The notes under the pieces are model-generated. The model ran no database searches, had not been told where the DNA came from, and worked only from the letters and a program-made list of their open reading frames with translations. Shown in pieces: positions 39,901 to 51,109 of a stretch of 64,000 nt of DNA. A program made the translations under genes and the position numbers. The DNA comes from Phytoseiulus persimilis (taxonomy: Eukaryota; Arthropoda; Arachnida; Mesostigmata; Phytoseiidae): assembly GCA_037576195.1 (NCBI GenBank), contig CM075102.1, positions 11,470,001-11,534,000 of the forward strand, written 5' to 3'. The stretch's first letter is position 1, and the number at the start of each line of letters is the position of its first letter.

Positions 39901-42900
39901 ACATGGAACGACAACTTGCTAGTTTAACAGGACTAGTTCACAAGGCTTTGGCGCCGACCGGTCCGACACCTCACGGCAGCTCCCTGAACGCTCAGGGAGG
40001 CCACCACGGTATCGGAGCACCCAATCGACCTCAGCACCTCATTCCTACTCGTGATACCGATAAAGGTACGTTTTCCGTCTTGGCTACTCGTGTTCCCCAT
40101 TTCTGTGAGCTGTTCGCAGCGATCAGAAGTCTGTGGCGCGCAGGCGTCGGACAATTTAGTTGAATAAAGTAGGAAGCGAAAAGACGAAAATTACGATTCC
40201 GAATCGACCCTACAGACGGCTCATCGCCTTCGTCAACGCTAGCAATGCCGATTCCAAAGCCGAGACAATCATTCAAAGGTACTCCCTTACTGGACAATCC
40301 GTTTGACCATTTAGCACTCCGTTGCCCCCCCCCCTCCCCGCCCGGCAGTTCTCCTCCTCCAGATGAGGGGGACTCTGCGGCCCCCGTTGCGTTTTGCTGC
40401 CCCAGACAGACGTCGTTGTGCCGAGTCTAAATCATGATTCAGCCTGTCCCGGCCTTTCTCGGTTTCGTTTTGTCCTCCCCTCTCTGTGTTGGTAGGCGAA
40501 ACTGTCCAAAGTCCGACAATTAACCGCTGTCGTTCACTCACACTAGAAGAGAAGTCTGTATCGTTCTGTGAATCCACGCTAACACCATCAACACATTCGC
40601 CCTCACAAGGTACTTTTCTCTGCGAAGAATCGAGTGCCCCGATTCGAGTTCGGAATCGGGGCAACGTGCAACTCCCGTTTCGCCCACTTCTCCTAACCTT
40701 GTTCCAATTGCAGCTGATAGACCAATCAGACCCGCGTTGAAAGGGTTCCGCTCATACTCTGTGTCGGGTCAGTTTTTTGACACATTTTTTGAACGGCTCA
40801 TTGTTTTTTCGGGCCGGCTGTCTCCTCTGAACTCTGGCTTCTGAATCGATCCGATCCCGACTTCCTGTGATTCATGGATTCTGCCTCTGGTCCAGCTCTG
40901 GATGTAGTAGTGTCTGCTGCCGCATTGTGTGATCAACGTCGACGGCCAGAAACACGACAGACGAAGAAGAACGGTCGCAGGAGAGAGCCTCTTCTGTTCC
41001 TGTCGTTTCTCGAGCCGACGTTCGTCGTTGATCAGTGCGAGCTCTGATCGGATCTCGCTCCTTTCCAAAAGCATCGTGAGCCGCCATTCCTCTCCGCTCA
41101 TCCCGAATCAGCACTATTTGTCCGTTCCTCCTTGTTCCGCAACTTTCGGAAGGATTCAAGGAGTCCATGAAAGTTTCCGGCTGGTCTGACTTCTGTGCGA
41201 AATCTGCCCCGGGGCCGGTTACGCTATTGAGCATTGGCCGAGTTTCCTCATTGTCGTTTCTTCCTCGAGCTTCAACAATTGATTCTCGGACGGGATTAGA
41301 TTTCGGTCGGGCAAGAATGCACTGTCCGAACCGAGAGTTATGATAATTCCTCGGGAGCCTCTCTGAACGAGGGACACTGGAGCTATTCGCATGTTTTAGT
41401 AGAAAGTCTTCGATCGAATGGTGACCTCCTTCCAGTAAGGCCTGCTTTAAAGGAATTCAACAGCGTTTTGCGAGCCTGATGCGTGAACACGGCTATTCCC
41501 GTTTTCATTCTCCTCTACTCTGTCCGTTTCGACATCGTTTCCTGATGTCTGAGCCGTGAGGGTCGCGTACCGTTCGATCCGTTCGACAGGACGGCTTCCT
41601 GGAAACAACGACTGCTGCCCCTCCTCTCTCGAATCTCGAGTTGACCACTGAAACGTTGGCTGATCTATTCCAGATGCGGACTATATCGCAGCTTCCAATC
41701 CTCCAGCCCTACCCGACAAGGAATCTCGTCTGAGCAAGCCTCCACCTCCTCCTAAACCAGCATCTTTAGCTCAAAAAGGTAGCGTCAGCGGTCGCGATAG
41801 GAACATGACTTCTTCTTTGATCTACTCGCTCCTGAGAATTCTGGCGGATTGAATGCTAATATGCTTCTATCGAACTCCCAGATTCAAATGTATCGCCAGA
41901 AATGTGTGTCCAGCTCCGGCAGCTGAGGAAACAGAGCAAGGATCTCCGCGTAGAGATCAGAAACCTTCGTCGAATGGCCCAGGCGCAGGCTGCAGCCCAA
42001 CGGGATGCTGTGAAGGTAACTATCTCCGAAACACCGGATTCGCTCTCACTTAGCACTCAGAAATAGCCACCATGGCTCAGGGTGGTTCGCTGAGCGAGTT
42101 CGGCCTCTCGTGTCGGATGATGGTTCTAACTTGTCTCGCTCGCACGATGACAGGATACGTGCAGTAAAATAAACGAGGCAATTGCGCAAGTGAAAAGCGC
42201 CCAGGAGAAGGAGGATGCTGAAAGCACTTGCAAGGATCGAAAGAAAGTCTCCAGAGAGGAAACCTCCTATAACGCTGACGCTACAAGGCTCGAAAAGGAC
42301 CTCGCGTAAGTACTGAGAGCGCAAACATCACATCGATTTCGGTATGGCGCTGCGTCATAGGTCCCCATGCTGTTCTCCGCGCTCGATGGTTAACTCCAGA
42401 GAACCTCTGATTCCAGTGAACTGGAAACTCAAGTGGAGGAACTGCGCTCAAACGTCATCAACAGACGTTGTCGTGTGAACATGTCCAATGTCGAAAGTAT
42501 GGCTCTAGTACTCTCGAAAGCGAGTAAGACCGTTGCAGATCTCAAAAACCGGTTCCCATCTCTTCAGGTATAGCGCCGAGTCCTATCTTTAGCTCGAGTA
42601 CCGAGGTTTCGCCCAGTCACGATTGAGCACCCTCCTCCATCTTCCACACGATGAGTCGGATCGGTTGATACTTCAGGATGTTTTTCAGGATACGATGAAA
42701 ACGGTGATATCGGCCGAGATGGAAACAGTCGTCCGAGAAGAAAAGTTCCTCAAAGAAGAACCCGAACGGCTCGAGAATGCACTCCGAAGATGCAAAAAGC
42801 TTACCGGAACATTAGTTACACTTAAACGGTAAGTTCTCCGGCAACTCCCTCATTATTCCGCCACTGCTCGCGAACGCATACTGACCGACTTCGCATCTTC

Positions 42901-45900
42901 AGACTGGCATCGGTTCAAGAACAGCGGCACACCTCTTTACCCGAGAAGTCAGTATCAACCGACGGACCCCATAGCGACGGCGAGCCCACTCAAGCCAGTC
43001 AGTCCCGAGTAAGTCCCCCTCAAAAGAACGAAGAACAAGACCAGAAATCTTCGACAGATGTCGAGGCGTGTCAAGAGACTCAAACCCTTAATAGACTCGA
43101 ACTCAGCTATCCCTGATCAATGGTTCCCACGATGACCGAACCCACTCAGCTGGTTCGGAACGGACCGTTATCGAGGTCGGCGCTGTTTGTCAATTCGGTT
43201 GCACTCCACGAGTCTTTTGCGAAGCGGTGCCCGAGTCTTGAAGCAGTTTTCGCGAAATATTGTCGAAGGAGCGGAATAAATGGTTCGAACGGAGCCGCGA
43301 ACTCATGGTGAAGATGGAAGTCAGCAGTGATGGCTTCAGCTAGGAACTCAGCGCCACGCTCATATTTGCGTTGCTGAGATCTCCACTCCGGAGGCGTGAT
43401 GGAGGCGATTAGCGGTTAAGTTAGGACAAATTTTTCCTCTTAACATTTTTCGATTTTTGCCCTCACAGAACGCCCAGAAGTACGGCTGGAAGAGGAGTTC
43501 GAACTTCCGTGAGAAGATCGAGTATGATAAGCTATTTTTGATATTCCTTCATGTTTTTTGTCGACGGAAAAAAAAATTCTAAAACCGTTCAAGCCGTCCA
43601 TTGAGATCGAAGGCAATCCCTCCGTGAGCAGTGGATGCGCGGTTTTGCTCCCTGGCCGGCCTCGATAGTTTTTGCGAGCAAATTTTTTGTGACCCATTGA
43701 CCGACAACTTTTAGGCACCATCCGAAATGAACCAATGATTTTATCAGCATTGTTGAGTTGGTTTGCCTTTTTTGATAATTTGTTCCAGCGACGTTTCTGA
43801 GAGTTCTTGCTGATTCTATTGATTTTCCCCGGAAGAACGAACTTTTGAATCCGAACGCCTTAGTCCAAATTATAGCTGCTCCTGTTCGAAGTTTCCGGAA
43901 TCAAGAGTTTGCATATTCAAGGTTCACCCTGTCCACAGATTTCCCGGAGTCTCCCGAATCTGCAGACTTTGCTGCACAATCCAGATATCCCTTTTTCATT
44001 TCTGTTGCGGACCTCAATACTCGGGGTCAGAACGCTGCTTCAATATGTTTCCAACTTCTCGGGGTCTGCTGTGAAATTTTTGTCCGGCATCGTTGGTACA
44101 TTTTCCAAAATTTTCTGCTTCATCCTACTAGTCTCGGTGATCGTTTCCCATTCATTTTTCCCATGGAACGATTGTTCCCCGAATACCTAGCAAAGTTCCG
44201 TCGGTCATTCCCTCTGCCCTGAAATTTTTGGATCTAAACTCAATGTATGACGTTTTCTCTATGGAACCTTGTCTCTGGACGTCTTGATGGATGAAGTTCC
44301 TTCTGCCATCCTACGTATTTACGACCTCAATCACTGTACCTATTGGTTGTCAACCGAAAGTATTTTCTCCCTTTTACCACCGCCATCAACAACAAAACAA
44401 CCGATGAGCAGCGCTACAACGATCGGTGATTCCCACTGAACGACTCGAAACTTCCCTCCATGGTGAAGTTTTTCAATCATAACGACTGCTCCAATTGTAT
44501 TGAAATGTTGATAATCATCTGAACGAAAGACTGCCTGAATGAGGCATCGGCCTCATGGCGGGCTCGGCTGTTTGGTTAGTTGGTCGATCGGCTGGTTTCT
44601 GCAGATTCTGAGACTGTATGCATCAGTCGCCGAAACGCTCTGGTGGGATGTTCGGCTGTTTGCGGAATGTATAACAGAGTGCACATCTGGATCGATCGAC
44701 GCAACAGAATCGATGACGGGTGTAGCCTGTTACAAAGCAGAGGAGACGAGCGCAGGAGTCGTGCGAATGACTGGCTGCATGAACGACGCTTTCTCCTCTC
44801 GCTGGCTCGTTGGATCAGTGAATCGACACAAACGTCCTTCTTGTGGTGGTTTCGAGGTCGCTCGTTTCTCGACGAGTTCGATGTCTGACCCAAGTTCCCC
44901 ATCTAGATCCAGTGCTCCATGTAACCACCGACGATCCAACCGGAAGTCCACATCCTTCCTACCCTTGAACCTGTACATCATTCCACCCACCAGAGCGTCC
45001 AAAACCCTCTCTACCCTGAATCAGATCAGATGATAAATATAAGTTTATATAAATAGCTCATACACATACACAACACACATATATATATCTCCCGTGGCCC
45101 TCTTAGATGTGCTTGGTCGATTGAGCACCCTCTACGAAGAAGACGGTGCTATGCTGATTGTGATCATGATAACCGCTGAGGTCTTTATGAAGTGTCTATG
45201 TTCGTTGGTTCGCTGGTTGGTTGATTCGTTCGTTCGTTGGCTGCTTGGTAAAATTCGTGGCTACTTTACCACCTCCTCCCTGTGGCTATTTTTCTGTATC
45301 GTTCCCTCTCTCTCTCTCTCTCTCTCTCTCGTTCTCCGTCTCTGACAACCGTTTCCAACACTGTGAACTTGTTGTCTCCCCGTGCCGCAGTTTATGGAGA
45401 GGAGGATTCACCACAGTGGGTTGGGCTGACCCAGAGCCCACGGACTTGGGTGATGGGGTGGCGCCTATTCCACGTTTCGACTTGGCGGCCACTCCAAGCG
45501 CGTTTGGGGGTAACGATAACTCTACGTCTGCAGAGCATCCGCCACTCGTCCAACAGAGGAGCGAGGTTCGTTCCGGCTCGGTTCGTGTGTCTCGTCGGAA
45601 ACAGAAACAAGAAAATCCTTACTGCTAAGAGGGCTGCTATCGAACTCACTCATTCATGCGTTACGAAACTTTCAGGGATCAAGCGGATTGAGTGGCAATG
45701 GTTCATCAAATCGCGAGAGACGCCGGTCCGAGAACGCACTCGACGCTTTGCTAGATGAACTGCAGACATTCTCCCCGCGTTCAGCAGAGTCCCCCTCTAA
45801 AAAGTTAGTAAGCGGGTTGGCGAAGAAATCGACATGACTCCGCCCCGTTCTACAGAGGGAGCCACTCAACGATTTGTTTTCCACGAGCGACGGTGGCAAA

Positions 45901-46645
45901 TTCGAGTCTCGTTCTATCCAGATCGCTCCCGGTAGAAGCAATCAGCGTTAGCGGAGACAATAGGAGCAAGTCGACGACTCCTCCAGGCAACGTCGGCAAA
46001 AAGACTCCACCGCCTCCTCCCCCTAGGACCACTAGCAAAAGCCCCGTTCAGAGTCCAACGGGAAACGGGCACCAGCAGACTGCCCGCAGATGCCAATCGG
46101 AACCTCCCTCAATCAGGTGAGCAATCAGGATACTTGACGTCTCATCTTCAAGGATATATATGAGCACCTCCCAAGAGAATGGCTCACTTCGCATGCTCGA
46201 AACTCAACCTTGAAGGGCCCGATTCCGGCTTTTGAGGTACAATCGGTCTCACGGCGGAACTGACGGAGACCCGGCGCTTGCCAATTGCAGGAAAATCAGC
46301 GAGCAGAACAGCTCTGGAAGCTCAGAGAGTGTGAACTCGCAAGAAGGCACCCAGAACAGACAGGAGCTCTTGGAGCAGAGACATCAGGAATTGCTCAAAA
46401 AGCAGAAACTTCTGCAAGAGCAATACGCAAGGTTACAGCTGCTACAGAAGCTGTCTCCGCCGAAGCCTGATTTGAAGAAAACCGGATCAGAAAGTAACAT
46501 TCTTCACAAGGCATCTGGTATCTGCACCAGCCACACCTCAGGTTCTCTCACCTCTTTAGCGTGTCCACCGGCGCAAAAGCTCACCAGCTCACCTTCGCAG
46601 CCCCAATTGGCGAGGAACAAAATCTACGAGACAGATATTCTCTAA
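32106..46645 (+). CDS. SRCIN1/KIAA1217/CG32809-like coiled-coil protein, multi-exon, several isoforms
   Basis: Homologue of the SRCIN1 (p140Cap)/sickle tail/Drosophila CG32809 family, cytoskeletal adaptors with an AIP3-related domain. Exons read by eye: 36726-36930, 37830-38021, 38145-38348, 38477-38731, 38849-38956, 39613-39750, 39856-40065, 40216-40278, 40496-40609, 40714-40767, 41674-41778, 41882-42015, 42154-42305, 42417-42567, 42689-42828, 42903-43008, plus alternative 5' and 3' exons listed separately. The family signature RSSLPIVRTPNK...ERPLG, then LVFLQYRNETKRALLPNEI, crosses the 36930/37830 junction; the core ends with RDIRDRSVLRIYEHD. Exons 38.1-41.8 kb encode a Pro/Ser-rich linker with PPPPPK-type SH3-binding motifs; 41882-42828 encode Glu/Lys/Arg-rich coiled coil. 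All listed junctions are GT-AG and agree in phase. The 5'-b form ending at 43,241 is 927 aa and the 5'-a form 1,090 aa. Identity is sure; individual linker exons and the long 3' end are less so. Confidence 0.93.
34900..35716 (+). promoter_or_regulatory. GC/CpG-rich presumptive promoter and 5' leader of form b
   Basis: The stretch before ATG 35717 has frequent CpG, repeated gcgagcgagcgag motifs and long non-coding frames on both strands. No TATA box is visible. Calling it a promoter rests on its position before an alternative first exon, not on a recognised element. Confidence 0.3.
35717..36034 (+). CDS. Alternative first coding exon (form b) of the SRCIN1-like gene
   Basis: ATG 35717 has an in-frame TGA 15 bases upstream, so it is the first possible start of this frame. 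The exon encodes 106 residues rich in Ser, Pro and Ala, with a nine-Ala run followed by MHSSNSVKDL, and stops at a CTC|gtaagt donor in phase 0. This matches the phase of the acceptor at 36725, so it can replace form a. The 600 bases upstream are GC- and CpG-rich with GAGC repeats, which suits a promoter/5' UTR. Low-complexity N-termini are common in this family, but the sequence itself carries no recognisable domain. Confidence 0.6.
37592..37660 (+). CDS. Possible 23-codon cassette exon of the SRCIN1-like gene
   Basis: Lies in the 0.9-kb intron between 36930 and 37830. It begins after a cag and ends at ccttg|gtacgt, is 69 bases long, and is open in the frame DPSDFAGGIYAYNEYGSA plus MMMSL. Entry and exit phases are both 1, exactly those of the flanking exons, so it can be included or skipped without a frame change. 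The acceptor has a poor pyrimidine tract. An alternative reading is a third first exon using one of the ATG codons near 37645, since MMMSL would also join in frame. Confidence 0.45.
42903..43241 (+). CDS. Early 3' end of the SRCIN1-like gene (short isoform)
   Basis: Exon 42903-43008 ends at cccga|gtaagt in phase 0. An acceptor at 43104-43106 (gactcgaactcag) opens a frame from 43107 (LSLINGSHDDRTHSAGSERT...) to TGA 43239-43241, with AATAAA at 43275-43280, 34 bases past the stop. If the 98-base intron is retained, the frame instead reads on to TGA 43114-43116. Either way the transcript ends before the 45-46 kb exons. The closely spaced poly(A) signal is the main support. Confidence 0.5.
43275..43280 (+). 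terminator. Poly(A) signal of the short SRCIN1-like isoform
   Basis: AATAAA 34 bases downstream of the TGA at 43,241. The same spacing is seen at other gene ends in this window. Confidence 0.45.
45035..45095 (+). promoter_or_regulatory. AT-rich TATA-like stretch inside the SRCIN1-like gene
   Basis: The sequence around 45,045 contains tttatataaatag, followed by alternating ca/ta repeats. In an otherwise 50% GC intron this may mark an internal promoter for the 45-46 kb exons, or it may be a simple repeat. Confidence 0.2.
45303..45332 (+). repeat. (TC)n microsatellite
   Basis: About 14 TC units within the last large intron of the SRCIN1-like gene. It forms the pyrimidine-rich lead of the acceptor at 45390 and creates spurious SLSLSL and RERERE frames. 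Confidence 0.9.
45391..46645 (+). CDS. Late 3' exons of the SRCIN1-like gene (long isoform)
   Basis: Clear exons are 45676-45807 or 45815 (GSSGLSGNGSSNRERRRSE, then NALDALLDELQTFSP), a Pro-rich exon ending at 46116 (KKTPPPPPPRTTSKSP), and 46291-46645. The last continues in phase with a Gln/Glu/Leu helix (RQELLEQRHQELLKKQKLLQ) and stops at TAA 46643-46645; this helix recalls the family C-terminus. The exon at about 45391-45565 follows a (TC)n pyrimidine tract and cag but needs phase 2 in its open frame, while the known upstream donor at 43008 is phase 0. So either an exon in the 43.3-45.3 kb intron is missing or the acceptor is internal (for example after gacccagag). The join between 45807/45815 and the Pro-rich exon is also ambiguous; phase 2 from 45815 into 45856 works. 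Confidence 0.75.
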
Positions 46646-46672
46646 CTAACCGCCTACCTGAACTCTGTGCTC

Positions 46673-46678
46673 AATAAA
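46673..46678 (+). terminator. Poly(A) signal of the long SRCIN1-like isoform
   Basis: AATAAA 27 bases after the stop at 46,645. A second AATAAA at 47530-47535 could end a longer 3' UTR. Confidence 0.6.
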
Positions 46679-46679
46679 A

Positions 46680-49600
46680 AGACTCCGAGCCCCTTTCAAC
46701 CGGCTGAGAAGGAGAATAGCGGGCCAGTGCCCCTATCGACGGAGACCTCCTCGACGAGGTCCTGAACGAATTCTAACACTGATCGCACAGAGTGAGGGTT
46801 TGCACGTTGTTTACAAACGAGAGGGGAGAAGAGAAAACTCAAAGCAGAAGTCAGACAAACAGAAGTGAGAACTGCACAGTGTGAAATGCCGTGAGAGTAC
46901 AACTATGTTAATACGTTTGTACAGAATCTCGTAGACCCGCGAAAGGGGCTGCAAAACGGCTTCACCAACACCAAGGTCACTGAAAGCATTTACCAATTAA
47001 ACCACCGACATTGTCGACGATTCAACCACCGTACCACGCTTCACCACAACCACCACCACCGTCTCAATCAGCAGCAGCACTTTTCTAGAAGCATCGCTAA
47101 ACAATTGGTGCATTCTGATCTGGCGAACGCGAAAGTCAGGACCAAGAGTGTCCACGGGACGTCAGTGCTACGATCGTCATGAAGTCGTGCATTCTCACGA
47201 CGCGTCGAAAAGATCAATACGAGGTGTGGCCTTCTCTCAACCATCTGGCGGCAGAAATGGTGCTCAACTTATACTCAAGCTCCTTAGATGTTTGCCTGCC
47301 GCTCTACAGCTAGAAGTTGATTAGCTCTTCACGCCCCACCGCCGCATCCGGAGTCTGAGAACGCGAAAACGCGATGATAGATTTTGCTCCGGAAAGCGCG
47401 GTGAGGAGGACTCTATGTTGCCGTTCTAAAAAGTTAAGCCAATCTTCAACCTTAAGTGTAGTTCATGTTAGACAGCTGAGAACTAAAAGTTAGTAAATCT
47501 CTGTAATCAAACTAAACAATACCTGTAACAATAAACCTACGACGGCGGTGACGCTAGAAGTGAACGTCACGTCGGTCGACAAGTATCGCCGAGTTAGACC
47601 CAAGGGTGGGAGGGACACTTTTGAGCGAACATTTTTGGATATTTGACAACCTGAAACGGAAGAGAACATCAAACAACAAGTATTTGAATATATATGTTTT
47701 CCAAGCTATCGTGAGACGGCCGAGGTCGGAGAAGGCGATAGGCGCAGAGGAAAACAAAACAGGTTGACGGGGGCTGAATCAGCTCAAGCGGTGAAGTGTT
47801 TTGACACCAACTGACTCTACTGTATGAAGTGCAGCTGTCACGGGATAACGATCGGGTAGCTCACAATTCTTCGATTGTCTGTACCTCGTTCTCCGAGAAA
47901 AACCACGATGGCGGCGATGTACTGCATTTCAGAAACTATGAAATATAATCAACTTCTGATCACACGACCATCATCGACTTTTCATTCGTAGGAAAGAATC
48001 TCTCTCGCGGAACGTTTCCCTGGAGCTCCAATCCGACAGCGGCGCCTGGGTGGTGGTAATCCTTCTGTTCCAACGCTCGCTGTTCCCCGAGTAGTTTGTC
48101 TATTTCGGGCGGAGTACAATGAGACCAAGGAGTTCCACGAAGCCCTGTGGCGGGACCAAACCACCATGGGAGGCATTCATTCGGGACCGAAGTGGCGGGT
48201 TCGTGATGGGCGCTTGTCATATCAAGCTATGTCGTGATGAAAATTCAATTCGAAATGATGATGATGTCGACGTCAGTTCTATGTACCGTAGCAATCGATT
48301 CGGAGGGGAAACGGGCAAGTGGACGCTACCGTGCAGTGTTTCTCCCGAAGATATTTCAGGCGGGTCGTTCATCTATTTGGGTCGCCTGGGCGGCGATAGG
48401 AGGCCCGGTATGATCTTAGGTCCGGGTTGCCTTTCCTGGCACGGTGTGACTCAACAGTGTGAACTCTTGTCCGGCCTTGACTGCGCCTCAACTCACCGAG
48501 TCTCACTTTTATCGGACTGGGTTTGAATATCACAACCCTTTGACCGGACGAATCTGGAAAGCCGAACGATGATATACCCTCCGGATGAGCACGGAGGAGG
48601 AGGCGGCACATCGTGTCGATCATCATAAACTTCGATTTATCATCTTCGGGATACAACCCACCACGGGAACATCCCCGATTTTCACGGGAAAACTCGAGTC
48701 TGATGCCCCCGTCCGAATATGTTCGAGGAGGGGGGCTGGGAGCAGCGTGGCAGAACTGTTGGAGAGGAACGGTTCCGCCATAGTTTTCCGCCGGTAGTGT
48801 TGAAATATGGTCTGGTTCTATCGTTGTTCATCCAGTCATCGAACCACGATCAACCCCCTCATCTTCAAGCTACTCTCCGAAAACGTGTAGCCATCACATA
48901 CCGCAAATGATACGAACCAGATCGCCAGGTTATGGCTGACTTCGAAACGAACAGGAGGAACGCGATTCTCCGAGGCGGACCTTTCTCCAACGAATCCGAG
49001 CTAGATGCAGCGTATTTTGTTCACACGGAATTCAGTCCGCCTGAAACTGAAGCCGGTTGTTCGCATCCAGCTCACTGAGCCTGGTCCCGACAGTCTCGAC
49101 TAGCAATGAATTCCGGAGACTCGGATCTCGGAAAATAATTTCGGGAATGAATATTTGACTCGGAAACGGTGATAAACCATTGACGGACGTTTCCAAACCA
49201 CCCGAACCGTCTAAGAATTAATCTCCGACCTGGGCATTAGAAACGGTGCATTTATAGGAGGATATGATGATCTGATTTTTTTTCATTTTTCGAACGAGGT
49301 GTCTAGGGCACTTACTGGCTGGGAAATCCATTTACGGACACCTGGGACGAGGATCCAAGTGGTGTGAGACTCGTCCCGCCTGAGCGGGGAGTACTCAGCA
49401 ACCCTCCAAGAGAGCTTGGATCTCAGTCCTCGGTCGACCCGCCGAAGCCGTGGGAGAGCGACGGGTTTCTAACGCATGCACTTTGGGCTCTCAATGATGG
49501 TCCTGACGATGGCGACGGATATTCACACATTTCGTGACGTAGCTGACATCCTGCTTGTGAACCCACCTCGAGATGCGACGATATGCGCGACGTGCGCGCT

Positions 49601-50120
49601 CGAGAAGCTCCATATCTCCCGCACGAAGCAATCACCCAATACGGCAGATTCCGATCTACGCAACTTTTTCTTTCATTGGTCACGAGCTCAGTTTTCGGGT
49701 ACATGTTGGCGACGATGAGGGGTTATTGCCAATAGAGGCAACAAGAATATGTAGCGAGGAGTTACAGCATCAGATCATCGTATCCTCCTACAAATGCTCG
49801 GTTTCCCATGCGCAGGTCGGAAATCATTTCTTGGATGATTTCGGCGGGTTGGAAACGGCCGTGATGGTGGATCTCCGTCTCCGAGTCGAATCATGATTCC
49901 CGAGTCAGAATTGTTATCCGGGCCGGAAATCATTTTCCGACTTCCGAGTCTCGAAAATTCATGCCTAATCCCGACACCTATTTGAAGCTCTCACGACATG
50001 GATTCGTTCCGGAGAGCGACTGGCTGAACCTCTGGACCCATCGTTCCTTTCTGTGAGTTCTTTGCACCGACTTCGTTCACTCTGAGAGCGTTGAAGCGTG
50101 ACTGGTATATGTTGTTCTGA
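46680..50120. other. No supported gene; partly possible 3' UTR of the SRCIN1-like gene
   Basis: Up to about 47.5 kb the sequence is poor in open frames, contains CAC/CAA/CAG-rich runs near 47,040-47,090 and has a second poly(A) signal at 47,530, which suits an extended 3' UTR. From 48 to 50 kb there are scattered frames of 60-135 codons that overlap in several frames and show no family resemblance. Confidence 0.35.
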
Positions 50121-50123
50121 ACG

Positions 50124-51061
50124 TTGAAGATTCCTTTCCCGATATCAGAAGCTCCTGTCGCTCACCGCTCGAGTGAAACACCGGCCTCACCAGAAGCCAT
50201 CAGCAGCAGTATACCGCTCACCGATGCCCGGGATAGCCGCCCAGGGAACAGCTCTGAATCATGGACCCGAGCGAGCGCAACCCTTTGGGTGGCTGTCGTG
50301 ACCAGTCGAAGTAGTTTCAAAAGGGAGCTGCAGAGAGAAAAATATTACGCTGGTGGAAGTTGCCTCTCCCCCGACAAAGCCCATGAGCCTATTTTTTCGA
50401 GCTTAAAAAAGCTATCTCAAACCACAATCGCGAGGTCCTCTCGCAGTGAGTCATCGAACGCCAGCCAGGCTGAGTGCTATCGCCACCAGCGCTGAAATCG
50501 CGCTACGCCAACTCAACCTACCCAGAAAAAGATAATCAGGCGGGCCCTATCGCCCCTCTGTCCAGAGGGAACATTCCGATAGGTACGTCTGCGCGCAGAT
50601 TCCTGTCCTTGGTGGAGCCTGTCAGGAACCGAACGAGGATCCACAATGAGATCGCACCGGATCGTGGGCGAGCCCTACTCCAATAATGTGGTCTTCCAGA
50701 GATTTCGGTGTCGAAATGCTTCGTACCAGAACTGATTCCTGATCGTTTCGGGGCCAGGGACCGAGAGAGCAACCGCCTCGACAATACACTGATCAAGCTT
50801 CGAAGACTTGTGCGGTAAATTCGCTTCCGAATACCCGTTTGGACCTTTGTAACCAGGCTGCTAGGTGGTGCTGGCTCTAACTGGTCTGCGAAAGGCACTG
50901 GCAGCGACAGCCGCAGTCACCGCAGCAGCATCAACGGCGGCGGCGGCGGCCCACTCTGGTCTCCGAACCATTTTTGTCTCTTCGAGCCGCCGCAGAGTAG
51001 AGTTCCACCCTCGTCCGCTCTGCCAAAGAATTCAACCAGCTCTCGCGACGTTCGCACGTGA
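50124..51061 (+). CDS. Tentative four-exon gene of unknown function, 5' end not found
   Basis: Four open segments join in phase: up to 50445 (donor gtgagt), 50490-50582 (donor gtacgt), 50700-50814 (donor gtaaat), and 50857-51061 ending at TGA 51059-51061. AATAAA lies at 51103-51108. Introns would be 44, 117 and 42 bases, all GT-AG. The segments read as mixed, protein-like sequence (for example YANSTYPEKDNQAGP and FVPELIPDRFGARDRESN), while the last exon has five Gly codons in a row and is Ser/Pro-rich. No family is recognised. The phase agreement and poly(A) position argue for a gene; introns near 42 bases and lack of homology argue for caution. Confidence 0.35.
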
Positions 51062-51109
51062 GGACGCGAAGGCCGAGCCGGGTGGTTGTCGTCGTCGTCG
51101 AAAATAAAA

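Noticed and set aside
43120..43311. 63-codon frame MVPTMTEPTQ...
   Set aside because: Shadow of the proposed terminal exon 43107-43241 in another frame.
43250..43330. ggttcgaac sequence suggesting a tRNA T-loop
   Set aside because: No acceptor, D or anticodon stem could be paired around it; it lies in the 3' part of the SRCIN1-like gene.
44539..45033. 164-codon frame in the last large SRCIN1-like intron
   Set aside because: Trp/Cys/Ser-rich, no splice sites that preserve phase, overlapped by a 108-codon minus frame.
45221..45492. SLSLSL and RERERE-rich frames
   Set aside because: Products of the (TC)n microsatellite, not coding.
50857..51061. Resemblance of LLGGAGSNWSAKG to the GW182/TNRC6 C-terminus
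   Set aside because: A few residues only; no GW repeats, RRM or PAM2-like motif nearby.
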